The notes: generated from the sequence alone by a model not told the origin. 64,000 nt of DNA from Streptomyces sp. NRRL WC-3742 (GCF_000720635.1 NZ_JOCF01000003.1:1-64000); one strand, 5' to 3'. Positions 40,435 to 50,265 are shown, counted from the first letter of the stretch. A program made the numbers and translations.

Positions 40435-42420
40435 TCAGCGTGCGCGCAGGACCGCGCAGCCGTCGGGCGGCAGTTCGCCGAGGGTCGTACCGGTGAGCAG
40501 GTCGTGGCCCGGCTGCGGCAGCGGTACGGCCTCGGGCCGGTGGTTGAGCAGCAGGTGCCAGGCGCGACCGTCCGGGGCGTGGCGGGTGACGGCCTCGACG
40601 CCCGGGGGCAGGCCCGGCAGGTCGGGGGCGGTCCCGGCCTCCGTGAGGAGCCGCTCCACCAGGGCGGCGTAGGCGGCGTCGTCGAGGCGGGTGGAGAGGT
40701 ACCAGCCGTGGCCGGCGCCGAAGCCGTGCCGGGTGAGTGCGGGGCTGTCGGCGAGCATCCCGTGGGTGTACGCGGCGAGCGCCTCGGCTCCCTCGGTGCG
40801 CAGGGACTCGCTCCAGGACGTGGCCGTCGAGCCGTCGGAGAGCGTGACCCGCTCGTCCTGCCGCAGCGGCCGGCACTCCTCGACCCGGATGCCGAGGGCC
40901 TCGCGCAGCGGAGCGGCCGGGTAGCCGCCGAGCCGGGCGTGGTGGCGCTCGTCGACCACGCCGCTGAAGTGCTGGACCAGCAGGGTTCCGCCGTCGGCGA
41001 CGTAGCGGCCGAGATTGTGAGCGTTCACATCGGAGAGCAGAAAGAGCGCCGGGGCGACGACCAGCCGGTAGCGGCTCAGATCCTGCCCGGGGTGGGCGAA
41101 GTCGACGGTCACCCCGGCGTCCCACAGCGCCCGGTGGGCGCGGCGCAGCGCGCCGGCGTAGTCGAGCTCGGACGAGGGGAGGCCCTCGGCCGCCATGGCC
41201 CACCAGGCGTCGGAGTCGTGCAGCACGGCGACCTCGGCGCGGACGGTGGAGCCGGCGAGTTCGCCGAGCCGGGCGACGGCCTCCCCGGTGGCCGTGACCT
41301 CGCGGAAGGTGCGGCTGTCCGGCCCGGCGTGCGGGATCATCGCCGAGTGCCACTGCTCGGCGCCGGCCCGGGACTGGCGCCACTGGAAGAACAGGGCGCC
41401 CTCGGAGCCGCGGGCGATGTGGGTGAGGGAGTGGCGCAGGATGTCCCCGGGCTCCTTGGCGAGGATGCGGCCGCGCTCGTAGACGGTGTTGGTGCCCGAC
41501 TCCATCAGCAGCCAGGGGGCGCCGCCGGCGAACGAGCGGGCCCGGTCGGCGTCGAAGGCGGCGTGGGCGGCGGCGTCGACGCCGGGTGCGGTGGGGTAGT
41601 GGTCGACGGAGACCAGGTCGACCTCGCGGCCGAAGGCCCACAGGTCGAGGTTCTGGTAGCCGGGCAGCATGAGGTTGGTCGTCACCGGGCGGTCGCTGCG
41701 GGCGCGGATCTCGTCGCGCTGATCGCGGAAGGCGGCGAGCGTCTCGTCGGACCAGAAGCGGCTGAAGTCCAGCGCCTGGCCCGGGTTGCGGTGCCACTGG
41801 GTGGCGCGGGGCGGCAGGATCTGCTCCCACGCGGTGTACCGCTGGCTCCAGAAGGCGGTGCCCCAGGCGTCGTTGAGGGCGTCGAGCGATCCGTGGCGGG
41901 CGCGCAGCCACACCCGGAAGGCGGCGGCGGTGTGGTCGCAGAGGCAGAGGGTGACGTACTCGTTGTGCACGTGCCACAGGGCGAGCGCGGGGTGGTCGCC
42001 GTAGCGTTCGGCGAGGGCGGCGGCGATGCGGCGGGCAGCCCGGCGGTAGGCCGGGGCGGTGAGGCAGTAGGTGTCCCGGCTGCCGTGGGTCAGGCGGGCG
42101 CCGTCGGGGCGCACGGGCAGGGCGTCCGGGTGGGCCAGGGAGAACCAGGGCGGCGGGGAGGCCGTGGGCGTGGCCAGGTCGACGGCGACGCCGGCCGCGT
42201 GGAGGCGGTCGAGGTGGGCGTCGAGCCACTCGAAGTCGTAGCGGCCCTCCTCGGGCTCCATCAGGGCCCAGGAGAAGACGCCGACGGTGGCGAGGTTGAC
42301 GCGCGCGCGGCGCATCAGCTCGTCGTCCTCCTTCCAGACCTGGGCGTCCCACTGCTCGGGGTTGTAGTCCCCGCCGTAGGCGAGGCCGCCGAGGCGGTCC
42401 GTGAGCCGTTGCAGGTCCAT
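40435..42420 (-). CDS. GH42 beta-galactosidase, intracellular
   Basis: A 661-residue GH42 enzyme. It begins GGLAYGGDYNPEQWDAQVW, has acid/base Glu in WHVHNEYV and nucleophile Glu in LLMESGTN. The insertion LCLCDHTAAAF after the acid/base holds two of the Cys used as zinc ligands in many GH42 enzymes. No signal peptide is present, so it acts on imported oligomers such as galactosylated xyloglucan fragments. GGAAGGA precedes the ATG, 27 bases after the LacI stop. It shares an operon with GH36. Confidence 0.95.
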   Translation of the reverse strand: MDLQRLTDRLGGLAYGGDYNPEQWDAQVWKEDDELMRRARVNLATVGVFSWALMEPEEGRYDFEWLDAHLDRLHAAGVAVDLATPTASPPPWFSLAHPDALPVRPDGARLTHGSRDTYCLTAPAYRRAARRIAAALAERYGDHPALALWHVHNEYVTLCLCDHTAAAFRVWLRARHGSLDALNDAWGTAFWSQRYTAWEQILPPRATQWHRNPGQALDFSRFWSDETLAAFRDQRDEIRARSDRPVTTNLMLPGYQNLDLWAFGREVDLVSVDHYPTAPGVDAAAHAAFDADRARSFAGGAPWLLMESGTNTVYERGRILAKEPGDILRHSLTHIARGSEGALFFQWRQSRAGAEQWHSAMIPHAGPDSRTFREVTATGEAVARLGELAGSTVRAEVAVLHDSDAWWAMAAEGLPSSELDYAGALRRAHRALWDAGVTVDFAHPGQDLSRYRLVVAPALFLLSDVNAHNLGRYVADGGTLLVQHFSGVVDERHHARLGGYPAAPLREALGIRVEECRPLRQDERVTLSDGSTATSWSESLRTEGAEALAAYTHGMLADSPALTRHGFGAGHGWYLSTRLDDAAYAALVERLLTEAGTAPDLPGLPPGVEAVTRHAPDGRAWHLLLNHRPEAVPLPQPGHDLLTGTTLGELPPDGCAVLRAR

Positions 42421-42447
42421 TCGGTAGCCGTCCTTCCATGGGTGGTG

Positions 42448-43476
42448 TCAACTGCGGTGCGGGGCAGGGGCGGTGCTCTCGCGGACCACCAGCTCCGGGG
42501 GCATCAGCAGGAGCCGGTCCTGCGGTACGTCGCCCGCGGCGGTCGCGGCGATCCTCGCCATGACCTGCTCGACGGCGACCTGACCGAGGTCCTTCTTGGG
42601 GCTGGTGACGGAGGTGAGCCGGGGGGAGTGCTGCTCGGCCATCGGGTCGGGGCAGATGGCGATGACGGAGGCGTCCTCCGGGACGGTCCGTCCGCTGGCG
42701 CGCAGCAGGCTGAGCAGCGGGCCTATCGCGGCCTCGTTCTGCACCACGAAGCCCGTGGTGTCGGGGCGGTCCGCCAGGATGCGGGCCAGGGTGCCGGCGG
42801 TGCTCTCGTAGGTGCCCTCGCAGGGGCGGTGCAGGAAGCGCAGGCCGCGCCGCTCGGCGCGGGCGCGGAAGCCGGTCAGCGTGCGCTCGGCGTAGCCCGC
42901 GTGGCGCCGGTAGACGCCGCTGCTGTAGCCGAGGAAGGCGATGTCGCGGTGGCCGAGGTCGGCCAGGTGGTCGGCGCACAGGGCGCCGGCGGTGGCGAAG
43001 TCGTGGTCGACGCAGGAGAGTCCGGTGGGGTCGTCGGGCAGGCCGATGAGGGCGGCGGGGATGTCCTCGGCGCGCAGGACGGGGATGCGGTCGTCGTCGA
43101 GCCGGACGTCCATCAGGATGACGCCGTCGGCGAGTCCGGTGGCGGCGACCCGGCGGACCCCTTCGGGCCCTTCGTCGTTGGTGAGGAGCAGGACGTCGTA
43201 GCCGTGTTCGCGGGCCGCGACGGTGACGGCGATGGCGATCTCCATCATGGTGGGAACGTGCACCTCGGGGTGCAGCGGCACCACCAGGGCGATGATGTGC
43301 GAGCGCTTGCCGGCCAGGGCCCGGGCACCCGCGTGCGGGTGGTAGCCGAGGTCGGTGATGGCCCTCTCGATGCGGGTCCTGGTCTCGTCGGAGATCGGGC
43401 GCTTGCCGCTGAGGGCGTAGCTGACCGTGCTGGACGAGACGCCGGCGTGCCTGGCCACATCGGCGAGTGTCACCAT
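42448..43476 (-). CDS. LacI-family regulator of the ABC-glycosidase operon
   Basis: A 342-residue repressor. The HTH is VTLADVARHAGVSSSTVSYALSG, and the hinge helix region HPHAGARALAGKRS follows. The C-terminal effector domain lacks the common GFDD motif and reads AICPDPMAE, so its ligand differs from simple LacI members. GAAGGAAG lies before the ATG at 43476. It is located between the ABC permeases and the galactosidases. The palindrome TCGAAGCGCTTCGA in the SBP/GH3 divergent promoter is its best candidate operator. Confidence 0.92.
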   Translation of the reverse strand: MVTLADVARHAGVSSSTVSYALSGKRPISDETRTRIERAITDLGYHPHAGARALAGKRSHIIALVVPLHPEVHVPTMMEIAIAVTVAAREHGYDVLLLTNDEGPEGVRRVAATGLADGVILMDVRLDDDRIPVLRAEDIPAALIGLPDDPTGLSCVDHDFATAGALCADHLADLGHRDIAFLGYSSGVYRRHAGYAERTLTGFRARAERRGLRFLHRPCEGTYESTAGTLARILADRPDTTGFVVQNEAAIGPLLSLLRASGRTVPEDASVIAICPDPMAEQHSPRLTSVTSPKKDLGQVAVEQVMARIAATAAGDVPQDRLLLMPPELVVRESTAPAPHRS

Positions 43477-43588
43477 CGTTGTGCTTCCTTCGTGTCGGTT
43501 CCGGTGGGAGCGGTCCCGGTCGTGCGACGGGGAGGTCCGCGGGGGACCGCTCCCGGTCCATGGGCCCGTGGGGCCCGGAGCGGACGGC

Positions 43589-44563
43589 TCAGCCCTTGAT
43601 CGCGCCGGTGAGGACACCGGTACGCAGGTGCTTCTGCACGAACGGGTACACGATCACCAGTGGTACCAGGGTGAGGACCACGACCGCCATCTGCAGGGAC
43701 AGCGGTGCGGTCTGGGTGTGGCTGCTCCCGAAGCCCGAGTTGAGGGAGCCGGGAAGGCCGTTGGCCCGGTTGACGTAGGTGAGCAGCACGTACTGCAGCG
43801 GCCACTTCTGACTGTCCGTCGGCATGTAGAGCATGACGTTGAAGAAGGAGTTCCAGTACCCGACGGCGTAGAACAGCGCGGTGACGGCGGTGACGGCACG
43901 CGAGGTGGGCAGGACGACGGACCACAGGATGCGCCAGTCCCCGGCGCCGTCCACCCGGGCCGCGTCGATCAGCTCGGAGGAGGTCTCCTGGTAGAAGGCG
44001 CGCAGCACCAGGATGTTGAAGACGGAGACCGCGCCCGGCAGGATCAGCGCCCACCACTGGCCGTATCCGCCGAGGCCGGTCACGACCAGGAAGCTCGGGA
44101 TCAGGCCGCCGCCGATGAACATCGTGACGATCAGCAGCAGCAGGACGAAGCGGTGTCCGAGGGAGCGCGGCCGGGAGAGGCCGTAGGCGCACAGGACGGA
44201 GACGGTCATGGACAAGGCGGTGCCGGCCACGGTGATGCCCAGGCTCACCCCCAGCGCGGTGACGATCGTCGGGTCGCTGAGCATCTGGCGGTACGTCTCG
44301 GTGGTCAGGCCGTCCGGCCAGATCACCAGCCCGCCGGCCCGGTTGATGGCGCCGGGAGTGGAGAAGCTGGTCAGGACGATGATCCAGAGCGGGACCAGGA
44401 TCACGGCGAGCGTCCCGCCGAGCGTGAGTCCCTTGGCCGCCTGGCCGACGGCCGTCGGCGGTTCCTCCCAGGGCGGGCGGGCGGAGCGGGCCCGGCGGCG
44501 GGCGGCTGCTGTCGCGGTGCGGCGCTTCTCGCTCCGGGAGCTGATGGTCAGTGCGTTCGTCAT
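43589..44563 (-). CDS. ABC sugar importer permease, second subunit (YtcP/LplC type)
   Basis: A 324-residue inner-membrane permease with six predicted helices. The EAA loop reads ELIDAARVDGAGDWRILWSVVLP, which contacts the ATPase. The N-terminus is long and basic. The ATG overlaps the stop of the first permease (ATGA). Together with that permease and the large lipoprotein (45504) it imports oligosaccharides. No ATPase gene is nearby, which fits the shared MsiK-type ATPase used by many streptomycete importers. Confidence 0.94.
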   Translation of the reverse strand: MTNALTISSRSEKRRTATAAARRRARSARPPWEEPPTAVGQAAKGLTLGGTLAVILVPLWIIVLTSFSTPGAINRAGGLVIWPDGLTTETYRQMLSDPTIVTALGVSLGITVAGTALSMTVSVLCAYGLSRPRSLGHRFVLLLLIVTMFIGGGLIPSFLVVTGLGGYGQWWALILPGAVSVFNILVLRAFYQETSSELIDAARVDGAGDWRILWSVVLPTSRAVTAVTALFYAVGYWNSFFNVMLYMPTDSQKWPLQYVLLTYVNRANGLPGSLNSGFGSSHTQTAPLSLQMAVVVLTLVPLVIVYPFVQKHLRTGVLTGAIKG

Positions 44564-45507
44564 TTGCGATACAGCCCGTCCTCGCCGAAGGCGTGCGCCA
44601 GCCGGTTGGCACCCCAGATGAGCACCAGGGAGACCACGCTCTTGAAGAGCCCGGCCGCCGCGCCGTAGCTGTAGCCGCCGGTGGCGATGCCGTAGTAGAA
44701 GGAGAAGGTGTCCAGGACGTCGGCGGCCTCGTGGCCGACCGCGTCCCGCTGGACCAGGAACTGCTCGAAGCCGACGGACAGCGCGTTGCCGAGGCGCAGG
44801 ACCAGCATCAGCACGATCACCCCGCGCAGTCCCGGCAGCGTGATGTGCCACATCCGCCGCAGCCGGCCGGCTCCGTCCGCCGCCGCGGCCTCGTACAGCT
44901 CGCTGTTGATCGCGCTCAGCGCGGCGAGGAAGACGATGATCCCCCAGCCCGCCTCCTTCCAGATCGCCTGGGAGGTGACCAGCAGCGCGAAGGTGTCCGG
45001 GTTGGTCATGATGTCCCAGACGCCCAGGTCGTGCTGGCGCAGGAACTGGTTGAGCACGCCGGCGCCGCCCAGCATCTGCTGGAAGATCGTGACCGCCAGC
45101 ACCCACGAGAAGAAGTGCGGCAGGTAGACCACGGACTGGAAGAAGTTGCGCACCCGCTCGCTCATCACCGAGTTGAGCAGGAGGGCCAGGGCGATCGGGA
45201 CCGGGAAGAAGAGGACCAGCTGGACGAAGCTCAGGTACAGCGTGTTCTTCATCGAGGCCCAGAACCCCGGGTCGCCGAACAACTGCTGGAACTGGTCGAA
45301 GCCGACCCATTCGCTGTGCCAGACCCCGACCAGCGGGTCGTACTCCTGGAAGGCGGTGACGATGCCGAATAGCGGGACGTAGTTGAACACCAGGAGCAGG
45401 GCGACCGCGGGCACCGTCATCAGCAGGAGCGACTTGTCGCGCCGCAGCCTGATCCGCCAGTTGAGCCGGGCGGGGCGGTCCGGGCGCTTCGGCGCGGCGG
45501 TGCTCAC
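44560..45507 (-). CDS. ABC sugar importer permease, first subunit (LplB type)
   Basis: A 315-residue permease with six helices and the EAA motif ELYEAAAADGAGRLRRMWHITLP. The LplB/YtcP pair is typical of importers for large plant oligosaccharides and goes with a large solute-binding lipoprotein. GTG at 45507 overlaps the stop of the binding-protein gene (GTGA). The ATG further upstream at 45549 would place the start inside that gene and has no support. Confidence 0.94.
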   Translation of the reverse strand: MSTAAPKRPDRPARLNWRIRLRRDKSLLLMTVPAVALLLVFNYVPLFGIVTAFQEYDPLVGVWHSEWVGFDQFQQLFGDPGFWASMKNTLYLSFVQLVLFFPVPIALALLLNSVMSERVRNFFQSVVYLPHFFSWVLAVTIFQQMLGGAGVLNQFLRQHDLGVWDIMTNPDTFALLVTSQAIWKEAGWGIIVFLAALSAINSELYEAAAADGAGRLRRMWHITLPGLRGVIVLMLVLRLGNALSVGFEQFLVQRDAVGHEAADVLDTFSFYYGIATGGYSYGAAAGLFKSVVSLVLIWGANRLAHAFGEDGLYRK

Positions 45508-47186
45508 TGGCCGGTGCCGTACTTGTTGAGGACGTTGTCGGTCATCCACTGCTTGAGCCGCTCCCCGGGGCCGGAGCGCCAGCTGGAGACGGCGTCCTGC
45601 ACATCGGAGACCTTCTTCTTGCCGTGGTAGCAGTCCTTGAGCGTGTCGTTGACGTTCGGCGCCGCCAAGGCGGTGGCGATCGCCGGCGGCATGCTGAAGT
45701 TCATGCCCCAGAAGGGCGCCTTGGTGATGTACTTGACGTTGGCGGCGGACCAGGCCGAGTAGTCCCTGGTGACCTGCTCGCCGCCCGGGTTGCTGATCAC
45801 GGAGGGGGCGGCGGCCAGGAACGCGTAGGTCGTCGTCTGGACGTCCTTCTTCCCCTCCTCGGTGAAGGTCGGCACGCCGCTCACCCGGGTGTGGTGGACG
45901 CCCTCGACCCCGTAGGTGAGCAGGGTGTACTCGGCCGTGCCGTAGGGGGCGGCGAGGTAGTTCGCGACGGCGAGCAGCTCCTCGATCTGCGCGGGCTTCA
46001 GCTTGGCGTTGAGGTAGCTGAGCATGCTGGCGCTGGCGCCCATGTAGGCCACCGGTGTGCCCTTGCCGTCGGCGGTGACGGAGTTGAACGCGCCGCGCCG
46101 GTAGTTCGGGTCCGCCGCGATGCCGGACTGGTGGTCGGACAGGTTCCAGGCGCCCAGTCCGCCGCCTCCGATGAGGGTCTTGCCGCTGTAGAAGCGGGTG
46201 GCCCCGTTGGCGACGTCACCGGCGAGCGTGTCCGGGTGCATGTAGCCCGAGTTGGCCAGGCGGTAGTGCCAGTCGACGGCCTCCAGGAACTCCTGGGTCT
46301 CGAACATGTGGACCAGCTTGCCGTTGTCGATCCGCCAGCCCATGGGGACGTTCCAGGTGAACTGGAAGTAGGTCCACACGTCGTCGAAGGCCCACACGCC
46401 CCGTTTGGCGTCGGTCAGTTCCTTGCCGAGGTTCATCATGTCGTCGGCGGACCTGATCTGGTCGGCCGTGATCCCCCGGGCTTCGAGGACGTCCCGGCGG
46501 TAGAAGGTGGCACCGGGCATGCCGAAGCTGCTGGAGAAGCAGGGAATCCCGTAGAGCTTGTCGCCCCAGACCCCCATCTGCCAGGCACCGGTGGGCAGGG
46601 CGGCCAGGTTGGGGTACTTCTTGATGTTGTCGCCGGACAGGTAGGGGGTCAGGTCCGCGAGCTGGGAGCCGGTCAGCCCGCCGGTGTTGAAGTTGGCGTT
46701 CCACCAGGAGGGCAGGCTGATCCAGTCCGGCAGCTTCTCGGCGGCGGTCATCGTCGGGACGATGGTGTTGTAGTTGATCCCGTCCGCCGGCTTCATGGTC
46801 AGCTCGACCCCGAGCGCCTTGCTCATCGCCTCGTAGAAGGAGTTGCCGACCGGCGGGGCCGTGCCCCACAGCGGGGTGACCGCCGTGTAGCTGCCGCCCT
46901 TGCCGGGAACGCCGGAGACGCTGGTCGGCGGGGAGGCCGGGTAGGAGAGGTAGGCCGGATCGGTCGCGACGTCGCTCGAGCCCTGCACGGGGGCGATGTC
47001 CGGCTTGACCGCGTTGGGGTTCGGCACGTAGGTCGGCAGGGCGGCCTTCAGGCCCTCCTTGCTGTTCGCCCCGCCCTTCTTGGTCGATCCGCCGCCGCAG
47101 GCGGACAGCAGGGGTGCCATCGCGGCGGCCCCCGCGACCGTGGCGGCGGTGGTCAGAAAGCTCCTGCGGTTCAATCCGGATCTCAT
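45504..47186 (-). CDS. Large solute-binding lipoprotein of the oligosaccharide ABC importer
   Basis: A 560-residue family-1 extracellular solute-binding protein. The N-terminus MRSGLNRRSFLTTAATVAG has a twin-arginine RRSFL motif and the lipobox LLSAC with Cys30 as the lipidation site, so it is probably exported folded by Tat. Its size (about 560 against 420 for common sugar-binding proteins) matches LplA/YtcQ types. First gene of the operon with two permeases, LacI, GH42 and GH36. Long oligosaccharides from xyloglucan or galactan are the likely ligands, inferred from the neighbours. Confidence 0.94.
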   Translation of the reverse strand: MRSGLNRRSFLTTAATVAGAAAMAPLLSACGGGSTKKGGANSKEGLKAALPTYVPNPNAVKPDIAPVQGSSDVATDPAYLSYPASPPTSVSGVPGKGGSYTAVTPLWGTAPPVGNSFYEAMSKALGVELTMKPADGINYNTIVPTMTAAEKLPDWISLPSWWNANFNTGGLTGSQLADLTPYLSGDNIKKYPNLAALPTGAWQMGVWGDKLYGIPCFSSSFGMPGATFYRRDVLEARGITADQIRSADDMMNLGKELTDAKRGVWAFDDVWTYFQFTWNVPMGWRIDNGKLVHMFETQEFLEAVDWHYRLANSGYMHPDTLAGDVANGATRFYSGKTLIGGGGLGAWNLSDHQSGIAADPNYRRGAFNSVTADGKGTPVAYMGASASMLSYLNAKLKPAQIEELLAVANYLAAPYGTAEYTLLTYGVEGVHHTRVSGVPTFTEEGKKDVQTTTYAFLAAAPSVISNPGGEQVTRDYSAWSAANVKYITKAPFWGMNFSMPPAIATALAAPNVNDTLKDCYHGKKKVSDVQDAVSSWRSGPGERLKQWMTDNVLNKYGTGQ

Positions 47187-47225
47187 GGTGGCGTAGCCCC
47201 TCTCCGTCGAAGCGCGGTCTGAGCG

Positions 47226-47239
47226 TCGAAGCGCTTGGA
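47226..47239. promoter_or_regulatory. LacI operator-like site, SBP side
   Basis: tcgaagcgcttgga matches 13 of 14 positions of TCGAAGCGCTTCGA and lies 40 bases upstream of the SBP start. A half-site tcgaagcgc also lies at 47207. Confidence 0.7.
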
Positions 47240-47345
47240 TGTTTCGGCGACACTAACGACGCGTTACGGGTTGGGCAAGAGTCTGAACAAAGGCAAAATC
47301 GTTTGCTTCCTGGGGAGTTGACACGACCGATGGAGCGTGTCAGCG

Positions 47346-47359
47346 TCGAAGCGCTTCGA
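47346..47359. promoter_or_regulatory. LacI operator-like perfect palindrome, GH3 side
   Basis: The perfect 14-base palindrome TCGAAGCGCTTCGA with a central CG is typical of LacI operators. It lies just after a TTGACA hexamer (47318-47323), 42 bases before the GH3 start, and would repress the GH3-CE7-GH1-GH31 operon, paired with the site at 47226. Confidence 0.75.
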
Positions 47360-47400
47360 TCAACGATCTCCGAGCCGAGCCCGCCCGAGGGGTGTTCCAC

Positions 47401-50265
47401 GTGAGTTCCGTGCCCGATTCCGCTGCCGGCCTGCCCGGTTTCCGCAATCCCACGCTTCCCCTGCGGGAGCGCGTCGACGACCTGCTGAACCGGCTCACCA
47501 TCGACGAACGGCTGGCGATGCTGCACCAGTACTCGCCGGCCGTCCCCCGCCTGGGCGTCGGCGCCTTCCGTACCGGCAGCGAGGGTCTCCACGGCGTCTC
47601 CTGGCTCGGGGAGGCGACCGTCTTCCCGCAGGCCGTCGGCCTCGGCGCCAGCTGGGACGAGGAGTTGGTGCGCGAGGTCGGGGAGGCGGTCTCGACCGAG
47701 CTGCGGGCCTTCCACTACCACCGCCCGACGGCGGTCGGCTCCGACCGCGGGCCCAACTCCCTCCAGGCGTGGGCCCCCGTGCTCAACCTGCTGCGCGACC
47801 CCCGGTGGGGGCGCAACGAGGAGGGGTACTCCGAGGACCCGGTGCACACCGCCCGGGTCGGCGAGGCGTACTGCCGCGGCCTCTCCGGCGACCACCCCAC
47901 GTACCTGCGCGCCGCCCCGGTGCTCAAGCACTTCCTCGCCTACAACAACGAGGACGACCGCTGCACCACCTCCTCCGCACTGCGCCCGCGCGTGCTCCAG
48001 GAGTACGACCTCGCCGCGTTCCGCCCCGTCGTCGCCTCCGGCGCCGCGACCGGCGCGATGGCCGCCTACAACCTGGTCAACGGCCGCCCCTGCCACGTCA
48101 GTCCGCTGATCGAGGCGGAGCTGCGCCGCTGGGCCCGCCCGACCGGCCACGAGCTGTTCGTGGTCAGCGACGCCGAGGCCCCGTCCAACCTCGTCGACCC
48201 GGAGCACTACTTCGACGACCACGCCGAGTCCCACGCGGCCGCGCTCAAGGCCGGCATCGACAGCTTCACCGACCACGGCGAGGACACGGAGACCGTGATC
48301 GGCCGGCTGCGCGAGGCGCTGGAACGCGGCCTGATCGACGAGGCCGACGTGGACCGAGCGATCCGCCGCCAGCTCGAAGTGCGCTTCCGCGTCGGCGAGT
48401 TCGACCCCGAGCTGGACCCGTACGCCGGCACCGGCCCCGAGGTGATCGACAGCCCCGAGCACCGCGCCCTGGCCCGCAGGGCCGCGACCGAGTCGGCCGT
48501 CCTGCTCAAGAACGAGGGCCTGCTGCCGATCGACCCGGCCCGTACGGCCCGGATCGCCGTCATCGGCCCGCTCGCCGACACCCTCTACGAGGACTGGTAC
48601 AGCGGCACCATGCCGTACCAGGTCAGCGTCGCGGTCGGCCTGGCCGCGGCCCTCGGCGCCCACGGCGGCGAGGTCGTCCACGTGGAGGGCTCCGACCGGA
48701 TCACCCTGCGCTCGCGGACCACGGGCGAACTGCTCGGCAAGTCCGCCTTCGACGTGACCGACTGGGGCGGCGGCGCCTGCACCCTGCGCGCCGCCGACAC
48801 CGGTTGCTACCTGAGCCTCCAGGACGACGACACCCTGGCCCCCGGCCAGGACGTCATCAAGAGCTGGTTCGTGAAGGAGACCTTCCTGATCGAACCGGCC
48901 GGCCCCGACACCGTGGTGCTGCGCAACGTGTTCACCGGACGCTACGCCACCGTGGACCCGACCGACGGCCGGGTCGGCGTCACCGCCGGGACGGCGCAGG
49001 AGGCCGAGCACTGGCAGCGCGAGGTGGTGCGCGACGGCGCCGCCGAAGCCCGGGAGGCCGCCGCGACCGCCGACGTCGCCGTCGTCGTCCTCGGCAACCA
49101 CCCGATGGTCAACGGCCGCGAGACGGAGGACCGCGCGGACATCGCCCTGCCCGAGGGGCAGGAGAAGCTGCTGCGCGCCGTCGCGGCCGTCCGCCCGGAC
49201 ACCGCCCTGGTCGTGATGAGCAGCTACCCCTACGCCCTCGACTGGGCCGACGAGCACCTGCCCGCCGTGGTGTGGACCTCCCACGGCGGGCAGGAAACAG
49301 GTCACGCGCTGGCCGCCGTGCTGCTCGGCGAGGCCGAGCCCGCCGGCCGGCTGGCGCAGACCTGGTACCGGGGGGACGACCCGCTGCCCGCCCCGCTCGA
49401 CTACGACGTCATCAAGGCCGGCTGGACGTACCAGTACCACCGCTCCACCCCGCTCTACCCCTTCGGCCACGGGCTCTCGTACACCGACTTCGCCCACCGC
49501 GACCTGCGCCTGTCGCAGCCCGCGATCGACCCGGACGGCTCGGTCGAGCTCGCCGTGACCCTGGAGAACACCGGAGCGCGGCCCGGCAGCGAGGTGGTCC
49601 AGGTCTACGTCCGCGCCCTGGAGGCCCGGTACGAGGCGCCCCACCTGCGCCTGGCCGACTTCCGCAAGGTCCGGCTGGAGCCGGGGGAGAGCCGTGAGCT
49701 GGCCTTCCGGCTGCCGGCCGAGCGGCTCGCCCACTGGTCCGTCGCCACCGGCGAGTTCACCGTCGACCCCGGCGGCTACGAGGTGATCGTCGCCCGCAGC
49801 GCCGACCACGCCGTGCTCACCGCCCCGCTGACCGTGACCGGGGAGCCCGCCGGCCCCCGAGCGGGCACCGGGCACCGGATCCTGGCCGTCGACTTCGACG
49901 ACTACGAGGGCGCCGCCATCGTCGACGCCACCCGCGCCGACGGCGACGCCGTCACGCCCGCCGACCCCGCGCGGCCCGCGACGCTCCACTTCCGCGAGGT
50001 CGACCTCGCCGGCGCCGCCGCGATCGAGGTCGAGACCGCCCGCGAGGGCGACGGCGAGGGCGACGGCGAGAGCGGGGCGCGGCTCGAAGTCAGGGCGGAC
50101 GGCCGGGTGCTGGCCGAGATCGACGTGCCCGTGACCGGGGACCGCTACGCCTGGACGAGCACCACCGCCGAGCTCACCGCAGCGCTCCAGGGCGTCCACG
50201 ACCTGAGCCTGACCCTGCACGGCGACTTCCGGCTCACCGCCTTCCGCCTCGGCGCGGCCGGCTGA
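47401..50265 (+). CDS. GH3 beta-glucosidase/beta-xylosidase with beta-trefoil-like insert and CBM6-like tail
   Basis: A 954-residue GH3 enzyme without signal peptide. The barrel has the LKHFLAYNNE motif and the nucleophile Asp in FVVSDAEAP, and domain 2 starts near ESAVLLKNEGLLPI. Between 430 and 540 an insertion (TLRAADTGCYLSLQDD, VLRNVFTGRYATV) looks like a fascin-type trefoil half, where related enzymes carry PA14. A fibronectin-like domain follows, and the last 120 residues look like CBM6 (VDFDDYEG, LHGDFRLTAFRLG). GTG at 47401 fits the GAGGGG site better than GTG at 47392. First gene of the operon with CE7, GH1 and GH31. Confidence 0.93.
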   Translation: MSSVPDSAAGLPGFRNPTLPLRERVDDLLNRLTIDERLAMLHQYSPAVPRLGVGAFRTGSEGLHGVSWLGEATVFPQAVGLGASWDEELVREVGEAVSTELRAFHYHRPTAVGSDRGPNSLQAWAPVLNLLRDPRWGRNEEGYSEDPVHTARVGEAYCRGLSGDHPTYLRAAPVLKHFLAYNNEDDRCTTSSALRPRVLQEYDLAAFRPVVASGAATGAMAAYNLVNGRPCHVSPLIEAELRRWARPTGHELFVVSDAEAPSNLVDPEHYFDDHAESHAAALKAGIDSFTDHGEDTETVIGRLREALERGLIDEADVDRAIRRQLEVRFRVGEFDPELDPYAGTGPEVIDSPEHRALARRAATESAVLLKNEGLLPIDPARTARIAVIGPLADTLYEDWYSGTMPYQVSVAVGLAAALGAHGGEVVHVEGSDRITLRSRTTGELLGKSAFDVTDWGGGACTLRAADTGCYLSLQDDDTLAPGQDVIKSWFVKETFLIEPAGPDTVVLRNVFTGRYATVDPTDGRVGVTAGTAQEAEHWQREVVRDGAAEAREAAATADVAVVVLGNHPMVNGRETEDRADIALPEGQEKLLRAVAAVRPDTALVVMSSYPYALDWADEHLPAVVWTSHGGQETGHALAAVLLGEAEPAGRLAQTWYRGDDPLPAPLDYDVIKAGWTYQYHRSTPLYPFGHGLSYTDFAHRDLRLSQPAIDPDGSVELAVTLENTGARPGSEVVQVYVRALEARYEAPHLRLADFRKVRLEPGESRELAFRLPAERLAHWSVATGEFTVDPGGYEVIVARSADHAVLTAPLTVTGEPAGPRAGTGHRILAVDFDDYEGAAIVDATRADGDAVTPADPARPATLHFREVDLAGAAAIEVETAREGDGEGDGESGARLEVRADGRVLAEIDVPVTGDRYAWTSTTAELTAALQGVHDLSLTLHGDFRLTAFRLGAAG

